Numbered from the stretch's first letter, positions 1-6,090 are shown. The stretch is DNA of 6,577 nucleotides from CAMQVM01 sp044433365 (GCA_044433365.1 JAWXTR010000130.1:1-6577), one strand, 5' to 3'. Numbers and translations: made by a program. The notes: a model not told the origin generated them from the sequence alone.

Positions 1-86
1 CAGTTGCGGCCAACAAACATATGAACGAACATCTACACCCTATTTATCCTCTTGGTGATATTAAAGATACAGAGGTGGTTCGTTAA
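1..86 (+). CDS. C-terminal end of an upstream gene, probably the beta subunit of a 2-oxoacid:ferredoxin oxidoreductase (partial)
   Basis: An open frame enters from the left edge (first full codon at position 3) and stops at TAA 84-86. The visible 27 residues end in PIYPLGDIKDTEVVR. I infer that this is the end of the thiamine-diphosphate-binding beta subunit (KorB/VorA type), for two reasons. The next gene encodes the gamma subunit of the same enzyme class, and in Bacteroidales these subunits are usually encoded together in alpha-beta-gamma order. The tail with a YPLGD-like motif also agrees with my memory of such beta subunits. No catalytic motif lies in the window, so the assignment rests mainly on context. 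The other two frames are closed by stops within the first 60 bases. Confidence 0.5.
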   Translation, partial: VAANKHMNEHLHPIYPLGDIKDTEVVR

Positions 87-93
87 TTAATTG

Positions 94-128
94 TTAATGA
101 TAAATTATTAATGATTAATGATTAATAA
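94..128 (+). repeat. Short AT-rich tandem repeat (TTAATGA heptamers)
   Basis: The heptamer TTAATGA occurs at 94-100, 108-114 and 115-121, followed by the variant TTAATAA at 122-128. The last three units are in perfect tandem. The surrounding stretch 87-240 is extremely AT-rich and has no coding potential. It may be an upstream promoter element or a curved-DNA segment. No protein-binding site can be named. Confidence 0.5.
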
Positions 129-257
129 TTGGTTGTTAATTTTAACTAATAGTCAATGAAGTGTTAAATCATTAACTATTTTATTAAAATTTCATATATT
201 TATCTATTTTTTTATTTAAAAAATGGTAATTTAAGTGTGAAATTAAACTTTTTTTGC

Positions 258-265
258 TACATTTG
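258..265 (+). promoter_or_regulatory. Candidate Bacteroidetes -7 promoter element for the gamma-subunit gene
   Basis: TACATTTG matches the Bacteroides primary-sigma -7 consensus TAnnTTTG exactly. The matching -33 box (TTTG about 19 bases upstream) is poor: the sequence at 235-239 reads GTGTG. A start just downstream would give a 5' leader of roughly 115-125 nt, containing the inverted repeat at 307-349 and a small hairpin TAGGT/ACCTA near 363-377. This would allow the gamma subunit to be transcribed apart from the upstream subunit gene. Confidence 0.45.
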
Positions 266-306
266 TGCTGCAAATTCGCAGTAATGTGGCTACTATAAAC
301 TTCTAA

Positions 307-349
307 AGGTGGTATCTAAAGTTTGATTTTCAGAGTTTAGAGCTACCCT
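307..349. repeat. Weak copy of the AGGG...TTCTAA inverted-repeat family, in the leader of the gamma-subunit gene
   Basis: Arm 307-320 (AGGTGGTATCTAAA) can pair with arm 336-349 (TTTAGAGCTACCCT) at 9 of 14 positions plus one G-T wobble. The complement of the right arm, AGGGTAGCTCTAAA, differs at only two or three positions from the AGGGAAGTTCTAA(A/T) ends of the copies at 985-1030, 5025-5193 and 6147-6194. It is the most degenerate member and could be coincidental. Confidence 0.35.
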
Positions 350-391
350 AAAAATAATCTTAGGTTATATACCTAGAATAACAGAATAAAG

Positions 392-934
392 ATGAAAGAG
401 GAGCTAATAATTGCTGGTTTTGGAGGTCAAGGAGTGTTATCTTTGGGTAAAATTCTCTCTTATACGGCTGTTTTACAGGGTAAAGAGGTGACATGGTTTC
501 CATCATACGGACCTGAAATGAGGGGCGGTACTGCCAACGTTACGGTTATTATTGATGACAATAAAATCAGTTCGCCTGTGGTGCATGAGTTTGATACTGC
601 TATACTTTTAAATCAGCAGTCGATTGATAAATTTTCTCCGCTTGTTAAGAGTGGAGGGGTTATAGTTTATGATCCAAACGGAGTTATACATCCACCAAAA
701 AGAGAGGATGTTGCAATATATGAGGTTGCAGCAGCAGAGATGGCAGCGGAGCTTGGTAACTCTAAGTTCTATAATATGGTGGTAATGGGTGCATACCTAA
801 AAGTTAAACCTGTTGTAGATTTGGGTTACATTAGCAAAGCGTTAGAAAATTCGTTACCTGCACGTGCACACCACCTTATTCCAAAAAACGAAAATGCACT
901 TGAGCAAGGGATGAATATTGTAACTAAAAAATAG
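392..934 (+). CDS. korC: 2-oxoacid:ferredoxin oxidoreductase, gamma subunit (KorC/VorC type)
   Basis: This 180-residue protein is a full-length member of the pyruvate/2-oxoacid ferredoxin oxidoreductase gamma family. In this enzyme class a 2-oxoacid is oxidatively decarboxylated by CoA to an acyl-CoA with reduction of ferredoxin in the cytoplasm. The gamma chain is a structural subunit of the alpha-beta-gamma complex and carries no cofactor centre of its own. Diagnostic motifs are the N-terminal glycine-rich GFGGQGV (residues 9-15) and PSYGPEMRGG (37-46). The ATG at 392 gives the family-typical start a few residues before GFGGQGV. There is no Shine-Dalgarno sequence, which is normal for this phylum. 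The probable beta subunit ends at 86, so the gap of about 305 bases is much wider than usual for this operon. Whether the substrate is 2-oxoglutarate (Kor) or a branched-chain 2-oxoacid (Vor) cannot be decided from this subunit; the symbol is the commoner choice. Confidence 0.88.
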   Translation: MKEELIIAGFGGQGVLSLGKILSYTAVLQGKEVTWFPSYGPEMRGGTANVTVIIDDNKISSPVVHEFDTAILLNQQSIDKFSPLVKSGGVIVYDPNGVIHPPKREDVAIYEVAAAEMAAELGNSKFYNMVVMGAYLKVKPVVDLGYISKALENSLPARAHHLIPKNENALEQGMNIVTKK

Positions 935-984
935 AAAATTTACTCAGAGGCGTAATATATAATTTTTTCTGATACTTTAATTAT

Positions 985-1030
985 AGGGAATTTCCGAAAT
1001 CTCTCAAAATCCAGAATTTAGAACTTCCCT
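985..1030. repeat. Short inverted-repeat element of the AGGG...TTCTAA family between korC and dapA
   Basis: Arm 985-1001 (AGGGAATTTCCGAAATC) pairs with arm 1014-1030 (GAATTTAGAACTTCCCT) at 13 of 17 positions plus one G-T wobble, around a 12-nt loop. The right arm keeps the family end TTAGAACTTCCCT. Being the only strong hairpin in the 162-bp korC-dapA gap, it could end or stabilise the korC transcript. It has no T-run after the stem, so it is not a typical intrinsic terminator. Confidence 0.6.
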
Positions 1031-1096
1031 TGTATTAAATTTATGCTGTTTTTATGCTTAAAATAGTAAATTTTCATAAATGTAACTTTTTAAAAA

Positions 1097-1978
1097 ATGA
1101 TAAATCTTAAAGGTGTTGGTGTGGCTCTTGTCACTCCATTTACAGAGAGCGGTGAAGTGGATTTTGCTGCATTAGAGCGACTTCTAAACCATGTTAAAAA
1201 CGGAGGTGTAGACTATTTAGTAGTTTTTGGTACTACTGCCGAAACAGTAACTCTTACTTCGAACGAAAAAGAGGATGTTTTGAAGTTTATAAAGCAGTGG
1301 AATAATGGTCAGCTTCCAATTGTACTTGGTATGGGAGGGAACAACACTGCGGAGCTTTGTAATACTATAAAAGAATTTGATTTTGATGGAATTTCTGCAA
1401 TTTTATCGGTAACACCATTCTATAATAAGCCTACAAACGATGGTATTTATGCTCATTATAAGGCTATTAGTGAGGTTTCGCCGCTTCCAATAGTTCTTTA
1501 TAACGTGCCTTCTCGTACAGGGGTAAATATGAGTGCTCAGACCACTATCCGTTTGGCTGAGGAGTGTGAAAATATTATAGCAGTAAAAGAGGCTTCGGGT
1601 TCGTTAAATCAAGCGGCATACATAATAAAAAATGCGCCAGAACGTTTCATAGTTATATCAGGCGACGACAACCTTACTGTTCCTATGATTTCGATAGGTG
1701 CAGAGGGGGTAATTTCGGTTGCAGCTAATGTTTTTGCTAAAGATTTTTGCGAGGCTATAGATTATGCTCTTAACGATGAGAGTGTACTATGTAGAAGCAA
1801 ATATTTTAAGCTACTAAAAGCTACCGACTTGCTTTTTGCTGAGGGTAATCCAGCTGGGGTTAAGTGTGCACTGAGCATCAAAGGTATTACTAGTGACGTA
1901 GTTAGGCTTCCGCTTGTGAAGGCTAGTGAGTCGCTAAGAGAACAATTAATTTATGAAATTGAGAATTATAAACTTTAA
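1097..1978 (+). CDS. dapA: 4-hydroxy-tetrahydrodipicolinate synthase
   Basis: The product condenses pyruvate with L-aspartate 4-semialdehyde, the first committed step of the diaminopimelate/lysine pathway that feeds peptidoglycan. It is a cytoplasmic TIM-barrel class I aldolase. At 293 residues it is full length. By alignment with the E. coli enzyme, the Schiff-base lysine is K164 in VKEASG and the catalytic tyrosine is Y135 in YNVPSRTG. R140 follows as the substrate-binding arginine, Y109 lies in PFYNKP, and the threonine pair is T46-T47 in GTTAE. The usual glycine of GTTGE is alanine here, and the later NPIPVK-like motif reads NPAGVK. I recall both variants from Bacteroidota DapA proteins, so I do not treat them as defects. 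The start MINLKGVGVALVTPF fits the family well. Its end overlaps the next gene by 26 bases, so the two are probably co-transcribed. Confidence 0.96.
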   Translation: MINLKGVGVALVTPFTESGEVDFAALERLLNHVKNGGVDYLVVFGTTAETVTLTSNEKEDVLKFIKQWNNGQLPIVLGMGGNNTAELCNTIKEFDFDGISAILSVTPFYNKPTNDGIYAHYKAISEVSPLPIVLYNVPSRTGVNMSAQTTIRLAEECENIIAVKEASGSLNQAAYIIKNAPERFIVISGDDNLTVPMISIGAEGVISVAANVFAKDFCEAIDYALNDESVLCRSKYFKLLKATDLLFAEGNPAGVKCALSIKGITSDVVRLPLVKASESLREQLIYEIENYKL

Positions 1979-2753
1979 AAAGTTTTTTATTTTAACAACT
2001 ACATTGGCTGTTTCTGTCTTTACGATAGGTACAGCCTTTTCTGCATCAACCGATAAATATCTTATTCCCGATTATGATAAGATTAACATCGAAATTCACA
2101 CTAATAGTTCGGATAATTTTTATCCAAAAATATTCGAACGTTATATGAAAGGCGACACTACTCTAACGCTAGAGAACTACCACCACCTCTATTACGGCTA
2201 CTCTTTTAATGAGGGATATTCACCAATTGAGGTGAACCCGATGAAAGACTCTCTGATGTTTGTGATGGAGCGTAATCAAGATAAGAATCTAATCTCTCCA
2301 GAGATTTTCGATGATATGGAGAAGGTGGCAATCAAATCGCTTGCCTACAACCCTTTCGATATTAGTGTGCTTAATATGCTCACTTTTATAAATGAGATGA
2401 AAGGGGATGTTGAAAAAGCGATGGAGTATAGCCATAAAGTAAAGATGATTAAAGAGACAATTTTTGCCTCTGGAAGTGGTTTTTCTCGACATAATCCCTA
2501 TCATGTAATTAGTCGTGATGAAGAGGAGGCTATAATGGCTTCGCTTGGTGTGGAGTATGTAAAGCGTATGTATGTTAGCGTGAACGAGGAGTATTTTATG
2601 TTCAAAAACCGTTATTTAGGGGCTAAAGGCATCTATTTTAACATCGGTCGAATGTGGGTAGCTGCTCCGCAAGAGCGCAAAAAACCAGATAAACGTTTTG
2701 AATTTAATCCATACCAAAACCCTAAATCTACTAGGTATGTTAAACCAACATAG
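1953..2753 (+). CDS. Exported DUF4919-family protein of unknown function
   Basis: A 266-residue protein begins with a basic N-terminus (K2, R4, K9, K10) and a hydrophobic stretch at about residues 11-28. The likely signal-peptidase site is near residues 29-31 (TAFSAS), which suggests export to the periplasm. I place it in DUF4919, an uncharacterised Bacteroidota family. The evidence is the early block YPKIFERY (57-64), then DTTLTLENYHHLYYGYSF (68-85), a central helical TPR-like stretch (NPFDISVLNMLTFINEMKGDVEKAM and on), the SGSGFSRHNPYHVIS segment and the late GIYFNIGRMW. The function of the family is not known to me. The ATG at 1953 lies inside the dapA end, and it is preferred because it supplies the whole signal peptide; the next in-frame ATG would start at MKGDTT and destroy the first conserved block. 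Overlap with dapA suggests translational coupling but gives no clear metabolic link. Confidence 0.8.
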   Translation: MKLRIINFKKFFILTTTLAVSVFTIGTAFSASTDKYLIPDYDKINIEIHTNSSDNFYPKIFERYMKGDTTLTLENYHHLYYGYSFNEGYSPIEVNPMKDSLMFVMERNQDKNLISPEIFDDMEKVAIKSLAYNPFDISVLNMLTFINEMKGDVEKAMEYSHKVKMIKETIFASGSGFSRHNPYHVISRDEEEAIMASLGVEYVKRMYVSVNEEYFMFKNRYLGAKGIYFNIGRMWVAAPQERKKPDKRFEFNPYQNPKSTRYVKPT

Positions 2754-2766
2754 AGAGAATAAATAA

Positions 2767-2784
2767 GAGGAGATTTTTCTTCTC
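2767..2784 (+). other. Small hairpin in the leader of the dihydrolipoyl dehydrogenase gene
   Basis: GAGGAGA (2767-2773) pairs with TCTTCTC (2778-2784), seven pairs including one G-T wobble, around a four-base T loop. It lies 22 bases before the ATG of lpdA and is followed by A-rich sequence, so it is not an intrinsic terminator for the preceding gene. It may be an incidental or leader structure. Confidence 0.25.
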
Positions 2785-2805
2785 AAAAATTAAAATATAT
2801 ATACT

Positions 2806-4194
2806 ATGACAGATATAATAGTAATAGGTAGTGGTCCTGGTGGTTATGTAGCTGCTATACGTGCTGCAAAACTAGGAAAGAGTGTAAAAATCGTTGAACG
2901 TGCTGAGCTTGGTGGAGTTTGCCTAAATTGGGGCTGTATCCCTACCAAAGCACTTCTAAAATCGGCTCATGTTTTGAGCGAAATTCATAGAGCTTCTGAG
3001 TTTGGAATCGATATTGAGGGTAGCGTTACCCCTTCATTCGAAAAAATTATTGCTCGTAGCCGTACTGTTGCTCAGACTATGAGCAAAGGTGTTCAATTTC
3101 TCCTAAAAAAGAGCAGAGTTGAGGTTGTTGTAGGTTCTGGAAAAATCGTAGCTCAAGGTAAAGTTGAGGTTACTGATAGTGAGGGTATGACTACCCTACT
3201 TGAGTGTAAAGATATTATAATTGCAACAGGTTCACGTGCTCGTGAGCTTCCAAATATCCCTGTAGATGGTCAGAAGATAATTAGCTATCGCAAAGCGTTG
3301 ACAATGGAACAACAGCCCTCTTCGATGGTTGTAATCGGTTCGGGTGCTATTGGCGTTGAGCTTGCTAGTTTCTATCATGAGTTAGGCACAAAAGTTACTG
3401 TTGTTGAGTATCTTCCTAATTTGGTGCCCTTAGAGGATGAAGAGGTTTCGAAATATCTTGAGCGTGCTTTTCGTAAGGCTAAACTTCCGTTTATGACCAA
3501 AACATCGGTAACAAAAGTTGAAACTGATGGTGATGGTTGCAAAGTATATGTAGAGTCGGCTAAAGGTGAGCAGATTATAGAGGCTGACGTAGTGCTTTCG
3601 GCTGTTGGTGTTGTTGCCAATATTGAGGGGATTGGTCTTGAAGAGGTCGGAGTTAAAAGTGAGCGTGGAAAGGTGTGTGTTGATGAATATTACAAAACCT
3701 CGGTTGATGGAATCTATGCTATTGGCGATGTAATTGCAACCCCTTCATTGGCTCATATTGCATCGGTGGAGGCTATCTGTTGTGTCGAAAAAATTTGTGG
3801 TTTAACACCCGAAACTATCGACTACTCTCTAACGCCTTCGTGTATATATACTCAGCCTGAGATTGCATCAGTGGGAATGACCGAAAAAGAGGCTACAGAG
3901 AAAGGTTTTGAGCTTCGTATTGGAAAATTCCCTTATACTGCATCGGGAAAAGCTACTGCAATGGGTAGTAAAGATGGGTTTATAAAGCTTATATTCGATA
4001 AAAATAGCGATAAACTTCTTGGTGCTCACTTTATTGGCGGAAACGTTACAGAGATGCTAACTGAGGCTACTCTTGGAATGAAGCTAGGTGTTACTGCTAA
4101 GCAGATTATCGCCACTATACACCCTCATCCAACGCTTAATGAGGCTGTTATGGAGGCTGCTGCGGCTGCTCATGATGAAGCGATACACGTTTAG
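2806..4194 (+). CDS. lpdA: Dihydrolipoyl dehydrogenase (E3)
   Basis: The product reoxidises protein-bound dihydrolipoamide with NAD+, using FAD and a redox disulfide. It serves 2-oxoacid dehydrogenase complexes or the glycine cleavage system in the cytoplasm. At 462 residues it is full length. The FAD dinucleotide-binding motif is GSGPGGYVAA (8-17), and the redox disulfide is C39/C44 in GGVCLNWGCIPTK. The NAD-binding GSGAIG spans 178-183, with an acidic residue (E201) ending the second strand. The second FAD motif YAIGDV (304-309) carries D308. The C-terminal dimer-interface catalytic pair is H441-E446 in HPHPTLNE. All key residues are present. No E1, E2, lipoyl-protein or gcv gene adjoins it, so its partner complex cannot be read from this window. 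It starts 52 bases after the DUF4919 gene on the same strand and may share its transcript. Confidence 0.96.
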   Translation: MTDIIVIGSGPGGYVAAIRAAKLGKSVKIVERAELGGVCLNWGCIPTKALLKSAHVLSEIHRASEFGIDIEGSVTPSFEKIIARSRTVAQTMSKGVQFLLKKSRVEVVVGSGKIVAQGKVEVTDSEGMTTLLECKDIIIATGSRARELPNIPVDGQKIISYRKALTMEQQPSSMVVIGSGAIGVELASFYHELGTKVTVVEYLPNLVPLEDEEVSKYLERAFRKAKLPFMTKTSVTKVETDGDGCKVYVESAKGEQIIEADVVLSAVGVVANIEGIGLEEVGVKSERGKVCVDEYYKTSVDGIYAIGDVIATPSLAHIASVEAICCVEKICGLTPETIDYSLTPSCIYTQPEIASVGMTEKEATEKGFELRIGKFPYTASGKATAMGSKDGFIKLIFDKNSDKLLGAHFIGGNVTEMLTEATLGMKLGVTAKQIIATIHPHPTLNEAVMEAAAAAHDEAIHV

Positions 4195-4204
4195 TAATTA
4201 TAAG

Positions 4205-4415
4205 TTATAAATTATGTCAATAAAGGTTTGAAAAACCTTCTTCCGCTTTTTGCGAGCGGAGCGAAGCCATGAGTGAAAACGAACGATTTTTGCCAGCCCT
4301 TTGGGCGTGCTTTTTTAAAAAAAGCATTAACAAAAGTTATTTTTTTACAACTCTGATTGCAAAAATAGCTCAAAATAGCTTAAAAATTTCAAACCTTTAT
4401 TCGCATAAATTATAA
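4205..4415. repeat. 211-bp element with long terminal inverted repeats between lpdA and ogt
   Basis: The outer arms 4205-4233 and 4387-4415 pair in register over 29 positions with only two mismatches and one wobble. The inner 15 bases (AATAAAGGTTTGAAA at 4219-4233 and its complement at 4387-4401) are perfect. The interior holds several small hairpins: AAGGTTT/AAACCTT (4223-4239), CCGC/GCGG (4243-4259), GCCC/GGGC (4296-4306), and the self-complementary GC-T6-A7-GC at 4309-4325. There is no open frame and no transposase. Its ends do not resemble the AGGG...TTCTAA family elsewhere in the window. It may be a miniature inverted-repeat element or a structured 3' region of the lpdA transcript. It fills almost all of the 247-bp space before ogt. 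Confidence 0.6.
4296..4316 (+). terminator. Possible weak intrinsic terminator downstream of lpdA
   Basis: A short GC stem GCCC-TTT-GGGC (4296-4306) is followed after four bases by six T residues (4311-4316), about 100 bases after the lpdA stop. The stem is only four pairs, and the T-run is itself part of a T6A7 palindrome. The call is therefore tentative, and the site is embedded in the 4205-4415 inverted-repeat element. Confidence 0.3.
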
Positions 4416-4417
4416 AT

Positions 4418-4456
4418 GATTAATGTCAACAAAATTAAATATTGTTGGCATTAATC
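4418..4456 (+). promoter_or_regulatory. Long dyad just upstream of ogt, with TTGGCATTA in its 3' arm
   Basis: Arm 4418-4431 pairs with arm 4443-4456 at 14 positions (13 Watson-Crick, one G-T) around an 11-nt AT loop. The 3' arm contains TTGGCATTA (4445-4453), ending exactly 15 nt before the ATG at 4469. The same nonamer at the same distance lies in a hairpin before the M15 peptidase gene on the other strand. It could be an operator, a leader hairpin or the end of a small repeat; the sequence alone does not decide. Confidence 0.5.
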
Positions 4457-4468
4457 TTTTTGTGCTTT

Positions 4469-4927
4469 ATGAAAAATTTTGCTGTTTATTCTTTGCCTAT
4501 TGGTTTTGTATGTATTGAACATTATGATAGTAAGGTTGTTAGTCTTCAAATTTTGGAGGGTGAGCCTTCTGATTTTGGATCTGCTGATAGCTTTACAGAT
4601 ATGGTCTATTCGCAACTTGTGGAGTATATCTGCTCTGAGCGTAAAGAGTTTGAAATAGAGATTGATATTACAGGTTGCTCGCCTTTTCAAAAGGCTGTAT
4701 ATAAGGAGCTTCAAAATATACCTTATGGTCAGACTAGAAGCTATAAGCAGATTGCCACTGCTATAGGTAACCAAAAGTCTTCGAGAGCTGTAGGGATGGC
4801 AAATAATCGAAATCCAATCCATATAATAATCCCCTGCCATAGAGTTGTAGGTAGTAAAGGTGCTCTTACAGGCTATGCGGCAGGTTTAGAGACAAAAGAT
4901 TTTCTGTTGCGATTGGAGAGAGGATAA
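4469..4927 (+). CDS. ogt: Methylated-DNA--[protein]-cysteine S-methyltransferase (O6-alkylguanine repair)
   Basis: The protein removes alkyl groups from O6 of guanine by irreversible transfer to its own cysteine. From the ATG at 4469 it is 152 residues, slightly shorter than typical Ogt. The acceptor is C123 in IPCHRVVG, followed by GALTGYAAGLETK, the usual downstream block. The DNA-binding helix-turn-helix region is YGQTRSYKQIATAIGNQKSSRAVG, ending in R106. This corresponds to the arginine finger of human AGT, which takes the place of the flipped base. N115 matches human N137. The N-terminal domain (residues 1-65) is poorly conserved, as usual. An in-frame TTG at 4442 would add nine residues. 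I reject it because the added residues would lie inside the upstream dyad, and because family members normally begin close to the first beta strand, as here. The gene stands alone between an inverted-repeat element and a convergent gap. Confidence 0.93.
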   Translation: MKNFAVYSLPIGFVCIEHYDSKVVSLQILEGEPSDFGSADSFTDMVYSQLVEYICSERKEFEIEIDITGCSPFQKAVYKELQNIPYGQTRSYKQIATAIGNQKSSRAVGMANNRNPIHIIIPCHRVVGSKGALTGYAAGLETKDFLLRLERG

Positions 4928-5024
4928 AATATATCTACCTTAAATGTAAAGGGTGGTTTGTAAAACTATTACGAAATTAATTTTAGATAGTTACCTCTTT
5001 TTAGGGTTATTCGCAAAACTTATA

Positions 5025-5193
5025 TTAAGGGGAGTTCTAATAATTGGTTTTATTCGATTTTTTATTTTGAGGTTTTAGATTTGGATTTTGCAAAATGTGA
5101 GCGTAGCGGTGCCTACGGTGCATTTTGCAAAATTCAAAGATGAAGCCTCAAAATGAAAAAGCGTTAAAATCCAATTTTTAGAAGTTCCCTTAA
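5025..5193. repeat. 169-bp foldback element: one continuous near-palindrome of the AGGG...TTCTAA family
   Basis: The two halves pair in strict register (paired positions sum to 10218) from 5025/5193 inward to about 5099/5119. Of the 77 positions 5025-5101, 59 are Watson-Crick, 7 are G-T wobbles and 11 are mismatches. The tip is a small hairpin CGTAG (5102-5106) / CTACG (5113-5117) with a six-base loop. The ends read TTAAGGGGAGTTCTAA on the left and TTAGAAGTTCCCTTAA on the right. The left 29 bases (5027-5055) recur without change at 6146-6174. There is no coding capacity. It resembles a miniature foldback element, but might instead be transcribed as a structured RNA between the convergent genes. 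Confidence 0.75.
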
Positions 5194-5232
5194 GTTAATA
5201 TACTAACAGTTAGGTGTCTGAAAAACCTCTAA

Positions 5233-5273
5233 ATTACCTCCATTTTTGCACTTTTGTGCAAAATGGAGGTAAT
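5233..5273. other. Strong 18-bp hairpin in the convergent gap
   Basis: ATTACCTCCATTTTTGCAC (5233-5251) pairs with GTGCAAAATGGAGGTAAT (5256-5273). There are eighteen perfect pairs with one bulged T in the left arm and a TTTT loop. On the plus strand it is followed by an A-run; on the minus strand by TTTAGAGGTTTTT. It could stop or protect transcripts from either convergent gene, yet neither side shows a clean U-tract. It lies 83 bases past the M15 gene stop. Confidence 0.5.
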
Positions 5274-5290
5274 AAAAAAACTATATTTTA

Positions 5291-5309
5291 CACTTTTTTA
5301 GAAAAAGTG
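5291..5309. other. Small perfect hairpin CACTTTTT/AAAAAGTG
   Basis: Eight perfect pairs (5291-5298 with 5302-5309) enclose a three-base loop, 47 bases past the minus-strand peptidase stop. The stem is almost all A-T and would be weak. A role in 3'-end formation is possible but unproven. Confidence 0.3.
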
Positions 5310-5355
5310 AACAAAACACGCCTTCATCGCTCTTCGAGACGATTTTACTATAAAC

Positions 5356-6090
5356 CTACAGGTTTTTTTCAAAATGTTGATAATCTTTTGAGCTATTCCA
5401 GTTGCCTCCCCATGTAAAACCGTGTGAGATAAATAGTTTGTAGCATAAATCGTTTTGGTCGATTTTATAAGCAAAATCCTTTTTTCTATCAGCATACTCC
5501 TTAGCCTCAGTAGGTTCTACCACCATTCTGCCGCCTATTGTTCGCACATAAGGGTTGTAGAGAGGATTAATATCTACAGCTAATCCAAGGCTATGTTTAG
5601 AGAGCTTTGTTGTGCCTGATATATATCTAAAATTGAATGAAGATGAGTTGTTGTTAGCCATTGAAAGTTGGTCGTCGGCTCCAAATTCATCTATAAGTTG
5701 TATTCTTTCGATTCTATATTTTGCATCGTAAAGAGCTTTGAAAATTGAAATTATTTCGCTGCTAATTGCTCGATTACATATCATCTCCCCGACTCTAATT
5801 TCGCCATTAGTACCATAATGTAGCAGCCTGATATATCTTAGTTCATTGAGTGAAACAGTGCAGTTCTCTTTATAAGATAAACACTTTATTCGTGCAAATA
5901 TATGGTCGTCGATTATATGCTCACCAAAGCAGTTCTCAATGCCGAACTCTTCGACACTCTGCTGCGATACTTCTTTGGTTACATGCCATTTAGATAGAGT
6001 TTCATAATCTGTAGCATCCATATTTTGGGCATACACAATAAGATGTAATAAACTAAATAGAAGCGATATATATATCTGTTTTTGATTCAT
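5356..6090 (-). CDS. Exported M15-family zinc peptidase (D-alanyl-D-alanine carboxypeptidase-like)
   Basis: This 244-residue protein has a signal peptide (hydrophobic residues 6-20, then Y-A-Q at 20-22, a typical Bacteroidota cleavage site). It should act in the periplasm on peptidoglycan stem peptides. The C-terminal half matches the peptidase M15 D-alanyl-D-alanine carboxypeptidase-like core. SKHSLGLAVDINP supplies zinc ligands H166 and D173. The late motif DYQHFE supplies the third ligand H239, with D236 at the position of the catalytic acid/base. Family members cleave D-Ala-D-Ala or L-Ala-D-Glu bonds; which applies here cannot be told. Residues 23-95 show no domain that I recognise. The ATG at 6088-6090 is chosen because it supplies the signal peptide. 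A 16-bp dyad sits immediately upstream, and the gene is bracketed by two direct copies of the AGGG...TTCTAA repeat (5025-5193 and 6147-6194). Confidence 0.88.
   Translation of the reverse strand: MNQKQIYISLLFSLLHLIVYAQNMDATDYETLSKWHVTKEVSQQSVEEFGIENCFGEHIIDDHIFARIKCLSYKENCTVSLNELRYIRLLHYGTNGEIRVGEMICNRAISSEIISIFKALYDAKYRIERIQLIDEFGADDQLSMANNNSSSFNFRYISGTTKLSKHSLGLAVDINPLYNPYVRTIGGRMVVEPTEAKEYADRKKDFAYKIDQNDLCYKLFISHGFTWGGNWNSSKDYQHFEKNL

Larger units (their letters stand above)
4928..5355. other. Gene-free convergent region between ogt and the M15 peptidase gene
   Basis: This 428-bp gap between the 3' ends of two convergent genes holds no credible gene. The one open frame on the plus strand (5214-5417) runs through two hairpins into the peptidase gene and resembles nothing. 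What it contains is structural: a 169-bp foldback element (5025-5193), an 18-bp hairpin (5233-5273) and an 8-bp hairpin (5291-5309). The first hundred bases (4928-5024) and the stretch 5310-5355 show nothing I can name. Confidence 0.7.

Noticed and set aside
94..128. Heptamer repeats as a CRISPR-like or origin iteron array
   Set aside because: The units are only seven bases, AT-only apart from one G, without spacers or nearby rep or cas genes.
1229..1246. GTTAE instead of GTTGE in DapA as a sign of an altered aldolase
   Set aside because: The Schiff-base lysine, catalytic tyrosine, arginine and threonines are all present, and I recall the alanine variant from other Bacteroidota DapA proteins.
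2289..2504. Minus-strand open frame inside the DUF4919 gene
   Set aside because: It is the opposite-strand shadow of a conserved coding region with a signal peptide; it has no supporting context.
3375..3620. Minus-strand open frame inside lpdA
   Set aside because: lpdA is complete with all catalytic motifs across this region; the antisense frame is low-complexity Ser/Thr-rich sequence.
2806..4194. lpdA as a mercuric reductase or glutathione reductase homologue
   Set aside because: The disulfide motif GGVCLNWGCIPTK, the length and the C-terminal HPHPTLNE motif fit dihydrolipoyl dehydrogenase; no N-terminal metal-binding domain or C-terminal vicinal cysteines are present.
4446..4461. TGGCA upstream of ogt (and its twin before the M15 gene) as the -24 half of a sigma-54 promoter
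   Set aside because: Neither site has the GC dinucleotide at the -12 position at the required spacing; both read T-rich there.
4442..4468. TTG start nine codons earlier for ogt
   Set aside because: The extra residues would be encoded within the upstream dyad, and the ATG at 4469 gives a normal family N-terminus with the same 15-nt spacing to the motif seen at the M15 gene.
4451..4840. 129-codon open frame antisense to ogt
   Set aside because: It lies wholly opposite a conserved repair gene, has no recognisable family features and looks like a by-product of AT-rich codon use.
5214..5417. 67-codon plus-strand frame in the convergent gap
   Set aside because: It runs through two hairpins and into the end of the M15 gene on the other strand, and its translation has no protein-like features.
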